A stretch of 64,000 nucleotides of DNA from contig JAZBRS010000026.1 of assembly GCA_037176725.1 (NCBI GenBank), forward strand, positions 148,811,501-148,875,500, in the 5' to 3' direction. Numbering within the stretch: the first letter of the stretch is position 1; each line of letters begins with the position of its first letter. The notes under the pieces were generated by a model, which had not been told where the DNA came from, searched no databases, and saw nothing but the letters and a program-made list of their open reading frames with translations. Shown here one piece after another: positions 45,057 to 57,091 of this stretch. The DNA is from Posidonia oceanica. Lineage: Eukaryota > Streptophyta > Magnoliopsida > Alismatales > Posidoniaceae. Position numbers and translations under genes: made by a program.

Positions 45057-45524
45057 AGCCGTGTCAAGACAGTCAAGAGAGTTAAGGAAGAATATGAAAG
45101 GCTATCAGCGCTGACCGACGACGCAGTAACCTGGCGTATCATTCCCTCTGTGGCCGAGCCATTCACTGTCTTCTTCAGCGTACGCGACACGCGGCTGATT
45201 GTACTACCAGGATTCACTGCGGGTATGGAGTACCATCCTATCAGGGTTATGCTCCAGTTTGGCTTCCGGCAGGGTGCCTTTGTTGACAGCACAGCACCCA
45301 AGCTTCTGCAGACATACCCTCTTAGCACGACTGCCCCAACAAAGAAGCTGGCCAATCTGATGCAGCATGGAGTGCGATCAACAGACATCGCAACTGCGAG
45401 AGGTGTAGGATGTGCCCCTGAGTACCTGACCGAGGTCCAAGAGCTCTGGCCTATCAATGAAATCCCGCCAGGCGGCCCCCTGTTCCCCGACTCCAGGCAG
45501 TCGAAGAAGGCCCGAACCGGCTAG
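45057..45524 (+). pseudogene. DUF7745-like ORF of A1, 3' part
   Basis: Continues the frame broken at 17516. It contains KEEYERLSALTDDAVTWRII, PGFTAGMEYHPIRVML and the end SKKARTG before TAG. It has CAG where B carries its premature TAG, so this half is open throughout. Without a start of its own it is only a remnant. Confidence 0.8.
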
Positions 45525-46020
45525 GGCACTTATGCAGCTACTATGTTGTTTCTTTTCAAGTTATGCTGTATCTTTTGGCCTGACACAGGCATGTAATCAA
45601 CAGTTCCTTCAATGCAAAAGCATTTTCTGCTGTCTGCTTGCACCTCAAGACTACTTAATGCATTGCATAGTCATTGCCAACCTCATCTTGAGCCCTCTGG
45701 CCAGACTTGCAGCCAACACAATGCAGGAAAGTCCTCAGTAGTCAATCCGGAGTCCAGAATCTCTACAGACCCATGCCGTCAAGTCAAGCCATCCAGCATC
45801 CCCAGCTGAGTCTCTATCGGGCTGGTACCCCAAACTACTCGTCTGACAAACACGACAGTTTTGTCTTCATCCTCTACTTTTGATGCCAAGGACGCGCTAG
45901 CCAACCCCTGGTATCATCCTCATACCAGGGGCATCTTTTGATCTCCCCTTGGTATCATTCTCCCTCTCTTTCCCCCATGATATTCCTGGTATCGTGGGAT
46001 GATTCGCTCTCGCGAAATCC
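45525..46020 (+). other. 3' UTR of A1, proximal part with a hairpin
   Basis: Non-repetitive sequence after the ORF, then GGTACCCCAAACTACTCGTC (complement of a motif in B) and a hairpin at 45905-45931 (arms CCCCTGGTAT and ATACCAGGGG). No gene. Confidence 0.65.
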
Positions 46021-46455
46021 ATTCATTTGCCGGTTGATAAGTCCGATATCTTATCATCTCTTTCCGTTTGCCGACCGATAAGTCCGATATCTTATCATTC
46101 CTTCATCCCCTCTTTGCCGGCCGATAAGTCCGATATCTTATCATTCTATTCTTTTATTCATTTGCCGGCCGATAAGTCCGATATCTTATCATCTCTTTCC
46201 CTTTGCTGGCCGATAAGTCCGATATCTTATCATTCCTTCATCCCCTCTTTGCCGGTCGATAAGTCCGATAACTTATCATTCTATTCCTTTATTCATTTGC
46301 CAGCCGATAAGTCCGATATCTTATCATCTCTTTCCCTTTGCCGGCCAATAAGTCCGATATCTTATCATTCTATTCTTTTATTCATTTGCTGGCCGATAAG
46401 TCCGATATCTTATCACTCCTCTCCCTTTGCCAGCCGATAAGTCCGATATCTTATC
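46021..46455 (+). repeat. Tandem GATAAGTCCGATATCTTATC units
   Basis: About ten units of TTGCCGGCCGATAAGTCCG plus ATATCTTATCAT with variable spacers. Each unit has the inverted repeat GATAAG...CTTATC. In B the same unit occurs only a few times, at the edges of its 36-bp VNTR. The open frames through this array are a by-product of the repeats. Confidence 0.9.
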
Positions 46456-46593
46456 AATCCTTTTCTTATCAATCACTCAATCAATCAATCAATCACTCTT
46501 TTTCTTATCAATTACTCAATCAATCAATCAATCACTCCTTTTCTTATCAATCACTCAATCAATCAATCAATCACTCTTTTTCTTATCAATCAC

Positions 46594-46632
<39 letters not shown>

Positions 46633-46765
46633 CTCCTTTTCTTATCAATCAATCACTCAATCAATCAATCAATCACTCTTTTTCTTATCAATCACTCAAT
46701 CAATCAATCAATCACTCTTTTTCTTATCAATCACTCAATCAGTCACTCAATCAATCAATCACTGC
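46456..46765 (+). repeat. CAAT-type microsatellite with TTTTCTTATCAATCACT units
   Basis: Long runs of (TCAA)n are interrupted by CACTCTTTTTCTTATCAAT about every 40-60 bp. It seems to have grown from the end of a CTTATC-containing unit. It is absent from the upstream tail and from B. Confidence 0.9.
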
Positions 46766-47580
46766 TCTTTCCGGTTGATAGGACCGTAAACTATCATCTA
46801 GGGCTGATCCCCGATCTGGCCCGCAGTTGTGTTATACGGCTGACATCCAGTAACTGTCCCTCGTAATTGCACTTTCCGGTTGATAGATCCGTAAACTATC
46901 ATTCTCTGGCTGATATCCAAAACTATCGCTTGCAATTACGTTATACGGCTGATATCCAGTAACCATCCCTTGCAACTGCACTTTCCGGTTGACAGGTCCG
47001 TAAACTATCGCTTCCAGTTGATAGGACTGTAAACTATCGCTCCAGTTGATATGATGGTAAACTATCGCTTCTGGTTGATAGGACCGTAAACTATCACCTG
47101 CAATTGCAATATACGGCTGATATCCAGTAACTATCCCTCGCAAATGCCCTTTCCGGTTGATAGGACCGTAAACTATCGCTCCAGTTGATAGGACTGTACA
47201 CTATCGCGTCCAGTTGATAGGCATGTAAACTATCGCTTCCGGTTGATAGGACCGTAAACTATCATTCTCTGGCATTTGCGTTATATGACTGATATCCAGT
47301 AACTATCCCTCATGGTTTGTGCTTTCCGGTTGATAGGACCGTAAATTATCACTTCCAGTTGATAGGACTGTAAACTATCGCTCCAGTTGATAGGCCTGTA
47401 AACTATCGCTTCCGGTTGATAGGACCGTAAACTATCCTGCACAACCATGTTATACGGCTGATATCCAGTAACTATCACTCACAACTGCTTCCGGTTGATA
47501 GGACTGTAAACTATCACTCTCGGTTGATAGGTCCATAAACTATCACTCTCGGTTGATAGGACCGTAAACTATCCGGCCGA
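46766..47580 (+). repeat. Palindromic-unit VNTR in the 3' UTR of A1
   Basis: Around twenty units of GGTTGATAGGACCGTAAACTATC and relatives, mixed with CGGCTGATATCCAGTAACTATC. The segment from 47071 nearly matches 1441-1950. Confidence 0.88.
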
Positions 47581-48097
47581 TAAGCCCGACATCTTATCAC
47601 CCTCTTCGCGCGACCTTGTCCCAGGAAGGCAAAGTCCCGCATCCCCTCACGATAGGAGAGCCATCCCCTCTCCCCTCGCACTTCTTTTGCTAGCTTGCTC
47701 CCCGGGCGGGGACAAGCTGCACTTTTTCTTTCTCGCCTTGTCGCGCAAGTTTGGCCTACCTGCTAGATCCTTGCGCCACATCACGCCTTTCTTTTAGCAT
47801 TTCTCCCGCATCACCTCTGCACCTTCTGTGCTAGCATTACATATCAGTCTAACATCATCAGTATCATCTGCACCGCATCAGCATTCTTATCTGTACTCAC
47901 TTTTGCACTAACATTTGCATTGCATCTCATCCATTTGCATTTGCGTGCATTTGCATTTTGCATTGCGGCAACGGGCTACGACGTTCGGTGCAACCGCCGA
48001 ATAAGTAACTCACGCCAATAGCAAATCATTTGGCTCTCCGGTCAAATGGGGTGTCTTGTCAACCTTGAGCAGCGGCCTCGGTCCCCTTGACCTCGCT
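47581..48097 (+). other. Non-repetitive end of the 3' UTR of A1
   Basis: Matches 1951-2500. It includes the upstream arm AATGGGGTGTC (48045-48055) that can pair with the LTR start. No gene. Confidence 0.7.
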
Positions 48098-48111
48098 CAG
48101 GGAGGGGCATC
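48098..48111 (+). promoter_or_regulatory. Polypurine tract of A1
   Basis: CAGGGAGGGGCATC directly before the LTR start, as at 2501-2514. Confidence 0.85.
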
Positions 48112-51100
48112 TGTTGACACCCCATTTTGACAAGGCTGAATTGGCAGATCTCTCTGGCGGCTAGGAAAAACCCAAAATTACACCTTTTCTCTTCACCCTT
48201 CCTTTCAAATCAAAACTCCACCTTAAACCTCAAAACCAAACCTAGAACTACACCCATTTTCTAACCTAGAAAACCACCCCAAAACCATCCAAAACCTTAC
48301 CCTGAAACCATCCAAGACCTTACCCTGAAATCATCCAATTGCAGGTCCAAATCCACACCTCTCCCTCTCTCTTTCCCTCCAAAACCAGCCTAAACTTAGC
48401 CTAGAATCACACCCCTTTCCCAAGCCCAAAAACTAACCAAAAACCATAGGAAAACTCACCATCCCTGACTTAACAAACCCACCAAAAATTTTAGAAACTT
48501 TCAAACCAAAACCACTCCTAAAAATCCTAGGAAACTTAGGCAAAACTACCCTTTTTCTACACCTCAAAACCCTTCCAAAATTTCCTCAAAACCAAACCAA
48601 AACCCTAGGTCCAAGACTAGAGACCCTAGACTGCACACCCACCAAATTTCACCCCCTTTTGAAACCTCTAAGACCTCCATTTACCCAAATTATCCTTTTC
48701 TCTCTCCTAGATTATTCTTTTCTCTCTCCTCTCTCTCTCCTGATTATCATCCGTCTTTTCCCCCCCTTTTCTCCCTCTTTTTTGTCTGGCTGTGGGCTCC
48801 CCTTGTGCTCGTATCTGTTCTAAATCTTATTCCTATTTTTATCCTATTTTTACCATTTTCTTCGATTTTCAAAAAATTATTTTCCTTCAACTCCTCTCTT
48901 TCCTATTTATCCCTCCATTTCTCCCTTTTCCTCTCCTTTCTAATTTCCTCTTCTGCTCTCTTACTAAACCCCTAAAAAAACCTTTAAAAACATTTAAAAC
49001 TCTAAAACAAAAGAGAAACAAGTCAAAATCCTAAAAATAAATAATTAAAAACTTAGACAAACAATCAAAAACAAAAACCTAACTAAATCCAACTCAAACC
49101 AGAAACCAAGAATGCAAGATAAAAAATGCAAAACAAACAAAAAGAAAATGCTATAAAATCAAAGAAAAAAAACCAAGATATAATCAAAACAAGCTAGAAT
49201 AAAAACCCTACTAAAAACAATCAAAAAACAAATCCTAAAAAGAAAGAAAACAACTTAAAATACTAAGGCAAGTAATCAAAGAAAAAAGGGGGGGGAACTT
49301 AACTTAACAATTCTAAAAGAAACAATTTGAAAACTTAATTGAAAAGAAAAAAACAAACAATCAAAAATTTGAAAACGCTTAATTAAACAAGAAAAACTTA
49401 ACTAAAAAATATTAAAAGAATCCAACAAACAAAATCAAAATCAAATCAAAACTTAGACAAAACCCTAAAAAAGGAGTAAAGCCAAAGGCTAAAACTCTCC
49501 CTAATTAATTTAAAAACGATCTTTAAAAAAAAACCTAATCAAAAATTCTAAAGACTTAACAAGAAAAACATAACTAAAAGACAATTTAAAAACTCAACAA
49601 ACATTTTAACAAAAATCAAAAACCACTTAAAGAAAACTCAAAATCCAAATCAAAACTAAAACTCCTTAATCCTAAAATCCTAATTAAAAACAACCATTAA
49701 AAAACCAAATCTAAAAATCCTAACTTGGGCAATCACCTTAAAGTCTTCTTATTTTTATTCCCATTTTACTTTATTTTTATTCTTTTTTATCCTTCTTATT
49801 TCTCCTCTTTCTTTCTTTTCCTTCCTTCTTCCCTTTCTTTTCTACCTCTCCTTCTTTTGGTCCAGCCCACAGCCCATTCCTCTCTTTCCCCTTCATTTTC
49901 TTTTCTTTTTTTTCTACTGTGCAGCCCACAGCCCACACGATTCCTCTCCTCCTTCCCTCCTTCTCTTCTTCTTCTTCCATTCTTCTCCCTCTCTCAAGAT
50001 GCAAAAATGACAAACCCTTCTCCTCTCTTTTCAAACCTTGCCTGACACCACCATGGACTTCCCAACCTCACTCCCATACCCTGTGGCCACCAGACCAGCC
50101 CTCCATCACTCCCATGCCCTGCCACCCAAAGACCAAGACCCATTCTTCCTCCTCTGACCAGAAAATTCAGTGGAGAGGGAGGGGATCAAAACGAGATTTT
50201 CCTCTTCACAACCCATCTTTTTTGGGGATACACTCTAAAACCCAAGCAGCCACCTTCCTCATGCTCCTTCCAGAGCCAGAAACGACCACGAATCACCCCT
50301 AAATCAGCCTTTGAAAAGTTTCAGCACCCAACTCCATCAGAACCACCTTCTTCATTGCAAATCCACCACTGCAAGCATCCAAAAATTCCCAAACTCCACC
50401 ATCCTACTCACTAAGCTCCCACCTTCACAACCCACCCAACATCTCACCACGAGAACTCCCACAGCCACCGCATTCCACTACAAATACTTGGGTCCCTTTT
50501 TGCCCGAAAATTTCAAACCTCCATAACTTCTTCCACACTCAGTGGAATTCACTTCCGCTTCTTCCCACACGCTCCCCAGACAACCACCTAGCCGCCCGTG
50601 CCCTTGGTTCGGCCTGGAACGCCGCATATCGCCGTACCCACCTCGGCCTTCACAGCAAGAGCTCATCTGAACCAGATCTTGTTCCATGCTATGGAGCTTG
50701 CTTCTGGAAGCTCCGTCCCCCTCCTTGGACCTCCGGCAACGTCCCCGAGCCTCCCCAGCAGCAGCAGCCGCCGGTCCACGCCGTCCCCACCTCCCTCCGG
50801 CCGGCCGAAAGCCACCTAGGTGGGTGGGCCCTCTCCAGCGTGCGCAGCAGGTGAAAGAAGCCTCCTCCGGATTCTCCTCTTCCTCCTCTTGCTCCTCAGC
50901 TTTTCCCTGAGGCGTTTCGTCGCCTGTGCCGCCCGCACGAGCTCGCCGAACTCTCCATCTTCTCCGGCGCCGGTCGCCGGCGTTCCAGCAGCGGCAGCAC
51001 TCCCGCGAGCTTCCGCCGCCGCCGACGCTTCGCCGGACCTCCCCCGCCTCCGCACGAGCTCCCCGGTCTCCCCCGCAGCCTTCCCGCGCCGCGCCGAAGC

Positions 51101-52789
51101 CTCCTCCGCCGGTCCAAAGCAACCGCCGACGAGCTCCGGCAACCCCCTCTAAGCAACCATCTACCCACTGTTCTTTTATTTTTTTTTTAACTTAGTTCAT
51201 TTACTTGCATTGCATTGCTGTCATTATAACATTCTAATATTGCATTTGGGTCCAGATCAGTTAAGATTCATGTCATATTGAATTGAAATCATATTGAATT
51301 GCAATTAAAGTCTACATTCTTGCCTATTTGCACTGTCATCCACATGCTGTTTATTTTCTTTAGTTGTCTTTTAAATTAAGCCCTACATGTTCCTGTTATT
51401 GCACATTGGTCCTCTGTTGTTGTGGTTTAATCTTGTTTCTTTAGATCTAGTCCAGTAAGTTGCCATATTTGCATATCAGTCCGTTCTTGGTTCAACATAA
51501 CTTGCTATGCTTTATTGTTTGCCCCAGCATGTTTTTATTTTCGCAATTAGGTCCTTTAGTTGTTAAATGCTACTTAAATGCTTGCTGTTACCTTATTAAA
51601 TTGCTGTTAAGTCCTGATCTTTACATTATTTGCATGTTGGTCCTCTGATCTGTTATCAAGCATTCTGTTTGCATCCTTCATTTACTGCATTGCATGCTTA
51701 GCCCTTGTTTCCTGATTTTGCATATAGGTCCTCTGCATCATGCATAGCATGCATTTAGCTTGCATTTTCCTTACAAAATTGCATTTCAACCCCTGCATGT
51801 TTTAAAATTGCATATAGATCCTCCATATGATTGCAAAGCTTATTCCAATGCATGTTTACCTTATTAGGTTGCATTTTAAACCCTGCATCTTGCAAAATTA
51901 CACTAAGACCCCTAAGCTTTCAAAAATCTTGCATAAAAAGCCCCGAACTTTTCAAAATCATTGCATTTAGACCCCTATTCTTTCAATAATTGCATTTAAG
52001 TCCCCAATTTTCTGAAAAATCATCCTTAGGTCTTTTCTTGCATTTTGCATGCATTGCACTCATGCATTCTTGCATTTGGCATTCCTTGCACACACTTAGA
52101 CACTCTTAGCTCCCATTCACAGGGGAGGACCTGTTTTGTACACCCCTAGGACCTCCTTTACACCTAGATCTCTTCTTCTCCCCTATTCTGGCCCTTCTGC
52201 CTTGAAGCTGGGATATCTTCAGATCCGACCGTTGGATCTTCTCAACCAAGCTACCTGGACGACCCCGGTGGAGCGCTCTTCAGCATGGACCAAGCAGATC
52301 TCAGATCAGGCTTCAGATTTCTCAGGTAAGTCCTCCTGAACCCCTGCATAGCATTCATTTGCACACCATTTGCATTGCATGCATCGTTTTCGCTTCCTGT
52401 TTCCTCGAACATGTAGAATAGGACTTCCTCTTCTTATCTATCAGCTCTGCTCCCCTTTTTCGCGTATTCCCAAGTGCTTTGTGTTGTGTTTCCCCTGGAT
52501 TCACCACTAATTACAACTTTCTTCCCCCTTTTCCACGATCTGATCGCATTGCGAGCTTTGGGCAGCGTGCGAGAAACATCGTGGGACGGTTTAGTGGGAA
52601 ATAGTTACAAAATGGAGGTGATCCTTCCACTTGCTTATCTTCCCCATTGTAGGTCTTTACACCTACTCTGCGTGGCCCATAAACAGTGTCTGTTCTCACA
52701 CACGCACTGTTGCTTCTCCTTTCGCTTCTCTTGTCCTCTCTCTTTGCATTTGCATCTGCATGGCTTTGTCGATGTTTTATTCCGCTTTG

Positions 52790-53280
52790 CTTTTGGCACC
52801 GTTTTGCGTGCCCGCTTTGTTCTTGGCACCGTTTTGCGTACCCGCTTCGTTTTCTGGCACCGTTTTGCATGCCTGCTTTGCTCTTGGCACCGTTTTGCGT
52901 GCCCGCCTCGTCTTGGCACCGTTTTACGTGCCCGCTTTGCTTTTGGCACTGTTTTGCGTGCTTATTTTGTTTTTGGCACCGTTTTGCATGCCCGCCTCTT
53001 CCTTGGCACCGTCTTGCGTGCCTGCTTTGCTTTTGGCACCGTTTTGCATGCCCGCTCTGTTTTTGGCACCGTTTTGCGTGCCCGCTTTGTCTTTTGGCAC
53101 CGTCTTGCGTGCCCGCCTCGTTTTTGGCACCGTTTTGCGTGCCCGCTCCATCTTTGGCACTGCCTTGCGTGCCCGCTTTGCTTTTGGTACCGTTTCGCGT
53201 GCCTGCTTCCTCTTTGGCACCGTTTTGTGTGCCCGCTTTGCTTTTGGCACCGTTTCGCGTGCCTGCTCCGTCTCTTGCGT
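52790..53280 (+). repeat. ~30-bp tandem repeats in LTR2
   Basis: About sixteen imperfect units of TTTTGGCACCGTTTTGCGTG plus CCCGCTTTG. The period is close to a multiple of three, so all plus frames and one minus frame stay open for 240-310 codons. LTR1 keeps only about five units after its deletion. Confidence 0.9.
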
Positions 53281-53396
53281 CGTTTTGTGTGCCGCTCCCG
53301 TTTCTTGCATTATTTCGCATGTTTTATGCCGTTTTCCTTTGCATGTCGCCTGCATTGCTTGGTTTTACCGTCGTTTTGCTTTTTCGCTTGCATTTG

Positions 53397-53403
53397 CATA
53401 TAG
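53397..53403 (+). promoter_or_regulatory. TATA-like box in LTR2
   Basis: CATATAG in the same conserved context as in LTR1, with an inverted repeat (CCTGG...CCAGG, 53421-53442) just downstream. If real, U3 is about 5.3 kb and R-U5 about 0.55 kb. Inference from position and conservation. Confidence 0.3.
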
Positions 53404-53976
53404 GGTAGTGATGCTTACTGCCTGGAGTTCTCACGAGCCAGGTTCCGCCCGGTTCGGAACACAGACAGCGCTGCTGAGCACTTAGACTGCACGTTTACTT
53501 TCCTGCTTTGCTTCCCACCACTTAGAGCACACCTTTGAGCATTCATTCAGGCATTCATTGGCATTTAGGCATTCAAATCTGCATTTCCCTGCGTATGCGA
53601 GCAAAAGCCTAGAAAGACCGATTCTCGGGCGTGTCGGGGGTGCCTAACACCTTCCCCGCACGTAACAGGAGTCCTTGCCCAGTCTTTTGGCCCGCAATGA
53701 CCATATTGCCCTTATCCTAGGCATGAGTCATCTCATTTGCATTTGTTTTCCTTCGCATTGCTTTGCTTTGCATTTTTTGCTTGGTTTTGCGTGTTAATTC
53801 ACGCATTTCCTTCGGTTTTCCTTGTCTCCCGATAATAGACACGGTGGCGACTCTGAATTGTCTTATCTTCTTCTTTTCTTATCTTTTCCCCCTTATTTTA
53901 AGTGTTTTCGAGTTGAGCCCTCCTCCTCGGACTTAGCCGCTAATAGTAAGTCTGATTCTAATTGGGATTACTACAG

Positions 53977-53994
53977 TGGCGACTCTACTGGGGA
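53977..53994 (+). promoter_or_regulatory. Primer binding site of A2 (one change)
   Basis: TGGCGACTCTACTGGGGA, one G-to-A change from the PBS of B, placed one base after the LTR end. Confidence 0.85.
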
Positions 53995-55039
53995 ATAGCA
54001 GACTCTGGCTTTCGTTTTTGGCTTTTTGCTCGCCGCTCTCGCAGTCTAGCTTGCCTTTGTTTGCCTCTTTGCTTGTTTTGGTCGCTCTTCTGTGCAAACT
54101 CCTAGCGAGTTGCCTCGTGGCTACTCCGCTTAGGTTTTGCACCTCCTTTGCCCTGGTTTGTGCTCTGTTTTGCTCTCCTTCGTCTCTATTGCTTGTTTAC
54201 TTGCATATTTCCTTGCTTCTGCTCTTATTTGCTTTGCAGCTTACCTGTCTTTACTGTCCTTATCTTGCTTGCTTATTATTGCCTCATTTCTTGCACGATG
54301 CATGTCTACATACTTGTTTGGCAACGATGCATGCTTTTTGAATGATGAATGCTTTCTTTTACACATTTGCTATGTCGCTACGTACGCACATGCCCTGCTT
54401 ATATGCCTTTTGACATGATGGATGCTTTCTCTTCACCATCATGCTCACAAACACCTGCACATGCCATGCACTTGCCTTTTGCTGTGTTGTATGTTGTTTG
54501 CTTGCCATATTTGACCGATTTTCTTCCCTTTCGTACATGCCATGCCTAGGATAGTAGAGACTTGTTTGCTCTCCCCGTGGTTAACTAAAAATGGCAAGTA
54601 AAAAGAACTTCTAGGAGCAACTAGAGACTTCAAACAATCCTTCACCCCCTTGGGTTAATAAAATGCGCAAGATAAAAGACTTTAATCATTTGCATAAGCA
54701 TCATATAGGGCATGCATCTTCTCATCTGAGTCCACCTATTAGTCTGTGAAGGATAGTCCCGACCTCTTGTTCCACTGCTTTGGGCATGGCGCAAGTCAGT
54801 CGATCTGTCCCCCCTTTGTTCAGGGGTCGTGTCGGTGTTAGTAGAGGGTACTACCCATGCCTCGGCGGGGTTGAGGCCACCAACGCACCACCCTATCATT
54901 ACCTGAGCTCTGGGCCAGGAGTTAGGCAGGGAACCCACTTTTCTAACCTGAGTCGGTGACCCGTACACCCAGGGATACCCGAAGTAGATCACCTGCTAAG
55001 ATGCACTAGGTAAGTAAGGGGGGCATACTAGAAAGCATA
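53995..55039 (+). other. 5' leader of A2, truncated at its 3' end
   Basis: Matches 5346-6404 of A1 and then jumps to the equivalent of 7038, removing the end of the leader and the gag start (633 bp). TGCC occurs at both breakpoints. No gene. Confidence 0.8.
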
Positions 55040-55052
55040 CATGTCATTCATG

Positions 55053-57091
55053 CCGAGACGCCTGAGGCGCAGTACCAGCACCTGATGGAGCTTGCCCAAA
55101 GACTGCAGGGCATGGCTCTATCGGTTCGTCCTCCCTGTGCTCCTGTCGTTCCTGAGGTTCCTTTGAGGCCAGTTCCTGCATTTCATGCATCTACCTCTAC
55201 ACCTCTGCCTCGACCATCGTCTCAACTGCTCACGGTTCCGACGATGGGGGCCCGTTTACCACCTCCTTCTGCACAACACTTAGCACAGCATGCTCCTCTT
55301 CCCCCTGGTGGTTAGTCCTTTGGACCGGCTGGAGCCCAGTACCTCACTGGCTTGCTGTCTGGCACCCCGCCTGTACAGCAATTGGTGCTCCGGCATCCTA
55401 CCCCTCCCACAGCACAGCATGGCATCTACTCTTCCCCTTTGCATTAAGCCCAGCATCCTGCATACATCCCTGCATACACAGTTCCCCAGCACGGATACGC
55501 TGGCCATCCCGTTGCTCCACCAAGCGACGTTATGGTAGATCCGGAGGAGCACTTAGGTGCGACCCATTCGGCGTATGTGCTCAATACCCTAGCTGATCCC
55601 TCTCCTGTGGCAGCAAATCCAGACCCCATCAACAACCGGATGGACGTCTTGGAGAAGGCACTACGACTAGTGCAGGGTACTGAGCACCAGACCTACCAAT
55701 TTCGGGACCTCTGTTGCTTTCCAGAGGCGGTACTCCCTCCGAAGTTCAAAATCCTGGACTTCGAGGAATACAATAGTAGGGGCTGCCCTGTGGCACACCT
55801 GAAGGCGTATTGCGGTGATCTCGCTCAGCTCCAGGCTGACGAGAGGTTGCTGATCCGCCTGTTCTAGAAGAGCTTGACCGGGCCGGCACTCAAGTGGTTC
55901 ACATCGCTTGATATGTCAGCCATCAAGACTAGGAATGACCTCAGTCAGGCATTCCTGGAACAGTACTCCTTCAACCTCGATCTAGTCCCAAAGTGGGCGA
56001 ACTTGATCGCAATCAAGCAGAATTCCGGCGAGCCGTTCGGGGAGTACGTCGGCCGCTGGCACGCCCTTGCCTCTCAGGTTCGAGATAGACCCTCTGACGA
56101 GGAGTCTATTGAGATCGTCATCAAAGGGGCGCAGCCATCTCTTGGAGCTCTGCTTAGCATCCAACCAGTCACTACTTTTGCAGCACTCATCAGAGCTGGA
56201 GTGCGCGTGGAGAGTTCTTTGCGGAGTGGCAACTTCCCGGCTCTCTCTGCGTTCGCTAAGCAGGCCGCGATCAGCAGTAACAGTGCCAACAGCAACATCT
56301 CCAACAACAACAATAGCGACAGCAACAACAACCACCCGAAGAAGAAGGACACACCGAAAACCGCTATTGCATTCGTCGACTCTCCTGCTGTGCATGTTCA
56401 CTTGCCATCTCGGCCTGCCCCGCCTCAAATGGTGTATGCTCCTGCACCTAGGAATCCACCCACACCACAAATCACAACCACCGCTAGACCGGTCTACCCC
56501 GCCACACCGGTTCAGCAAGGCTCATACCAGAGGCAAAGAAGGCCACCCATTAAGAAGCGGAAATTCGCCCCACTGGTGGAACCGCTCACGGTCATCTTGC
56601 CAAAGGTTGCATCGCTCCTGAAGTTCCCGGAGGTTCGTCCGCCCCCAAATCCTTTGCCGCATTGGTTTAAGGCGAACCTCTTCTGCAATTTCCATCGAAG
56701 CGTCGGGCATTCGACGGACAATTGCTACTCCCTGCGGAACGCAATTCAGGACCTAATCGAATCGGGAACGATTGTGATTGACACGCACGAGGCATCCACT
56801 CAAGCACACACACATGCATCTGCACATTCAGCTGTTCCTCCTCATTCTGGCATCATCCACCAACCCTATCGGAGCACACTTATTCGGGAGGGGCTGGAAC
56901 CTCAGGCATTCACTCTGTGTTCCCTTCTAGGCCTACTACCTCTGTGGTAGACCCTTCTGATCTTATTGCTAATATTTCTGAGCCTTTCCCTATTAATCTC
57001 TATCTTGCGGTAGTTGCCGGCTCCGAGTCGGGAGTTCACACGATCCAACTGCGTGCCAGGCCGGAGCGCCCCTTCGCGCCCCCCGCTGTGC
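55053..57091 (+). pseudogene. gag: gag of A2, missing both ends and broken
   Basis: It begins within ETPEAQYQHLMELAQRLQG, the equivalent of 7038 in A1. It shares with A1 stops at 55313-55315 and 55865-55867 and has its own TAA near 55446. The capsid-like domain (TGPALKWF, EPFGEYVGRWHAL) and the CNFHRSVGHSTDNC knuckle survive. A one-base loss near 56864 shifts the frame, and the 3' end is removed by a 635-bp deletion that also takes the gag stop and the first protease codons. Confidence 0.88.

Larger units (their letters stand above)
48112..53975 (+). mobile_element. LTR2 (plus subfamily), full length; 3' LTR of A1 and 5' LTR of A2
   Basis: It starts TGTTGACACCCCAT and ends ATTACTACA, 5,864 bp. 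It is preceded by a polypurine tract and followed by a PBS, so two elements share it. Modules: C/T-rich start; A-rich part (48960-49730); T/C-rich part; GC-rich island (about 50560-51150); T-rich part with GCATTTAGGTCC-type words (51200-52080); a block conserved with B (52100-52700); 30-bp repeats (52790-53280); TATA-like CATATAG (53397-53403); R-U5. Open frames over the GC island and the 30-bp repeats exist on several frames and both strands and are not called genes. Confidence 0.94.

Noticed and set aside
45457..45809. Small plus-strand frames after the DUF7745-like ORF of A1
   Set aside because: They overlap the ORF end or lie in the 3' untranslated region and have no counterpart in B.
46027..46789. 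Ser/Asn/Gln-repeat frames in the A1 tail
   Set aside because: These are translations of the GATAAG-unit array and the CAAT microsatellite.
50478..51168. Overlapping open frames on both strands at the GC-rich island of LTR2
   Set aside because: High GC lowers stop frequency in all frames. The translations are Arg/Gly/Pro-rich without a domain.
52474..53485. Long overlapping open frames (up to 309 codons) in LTR2
   Set aside because: They run through the ~30-bp tandem repeat on three plus frames and one minus frame at once, which is expected from the repeat period and not from coding selection.
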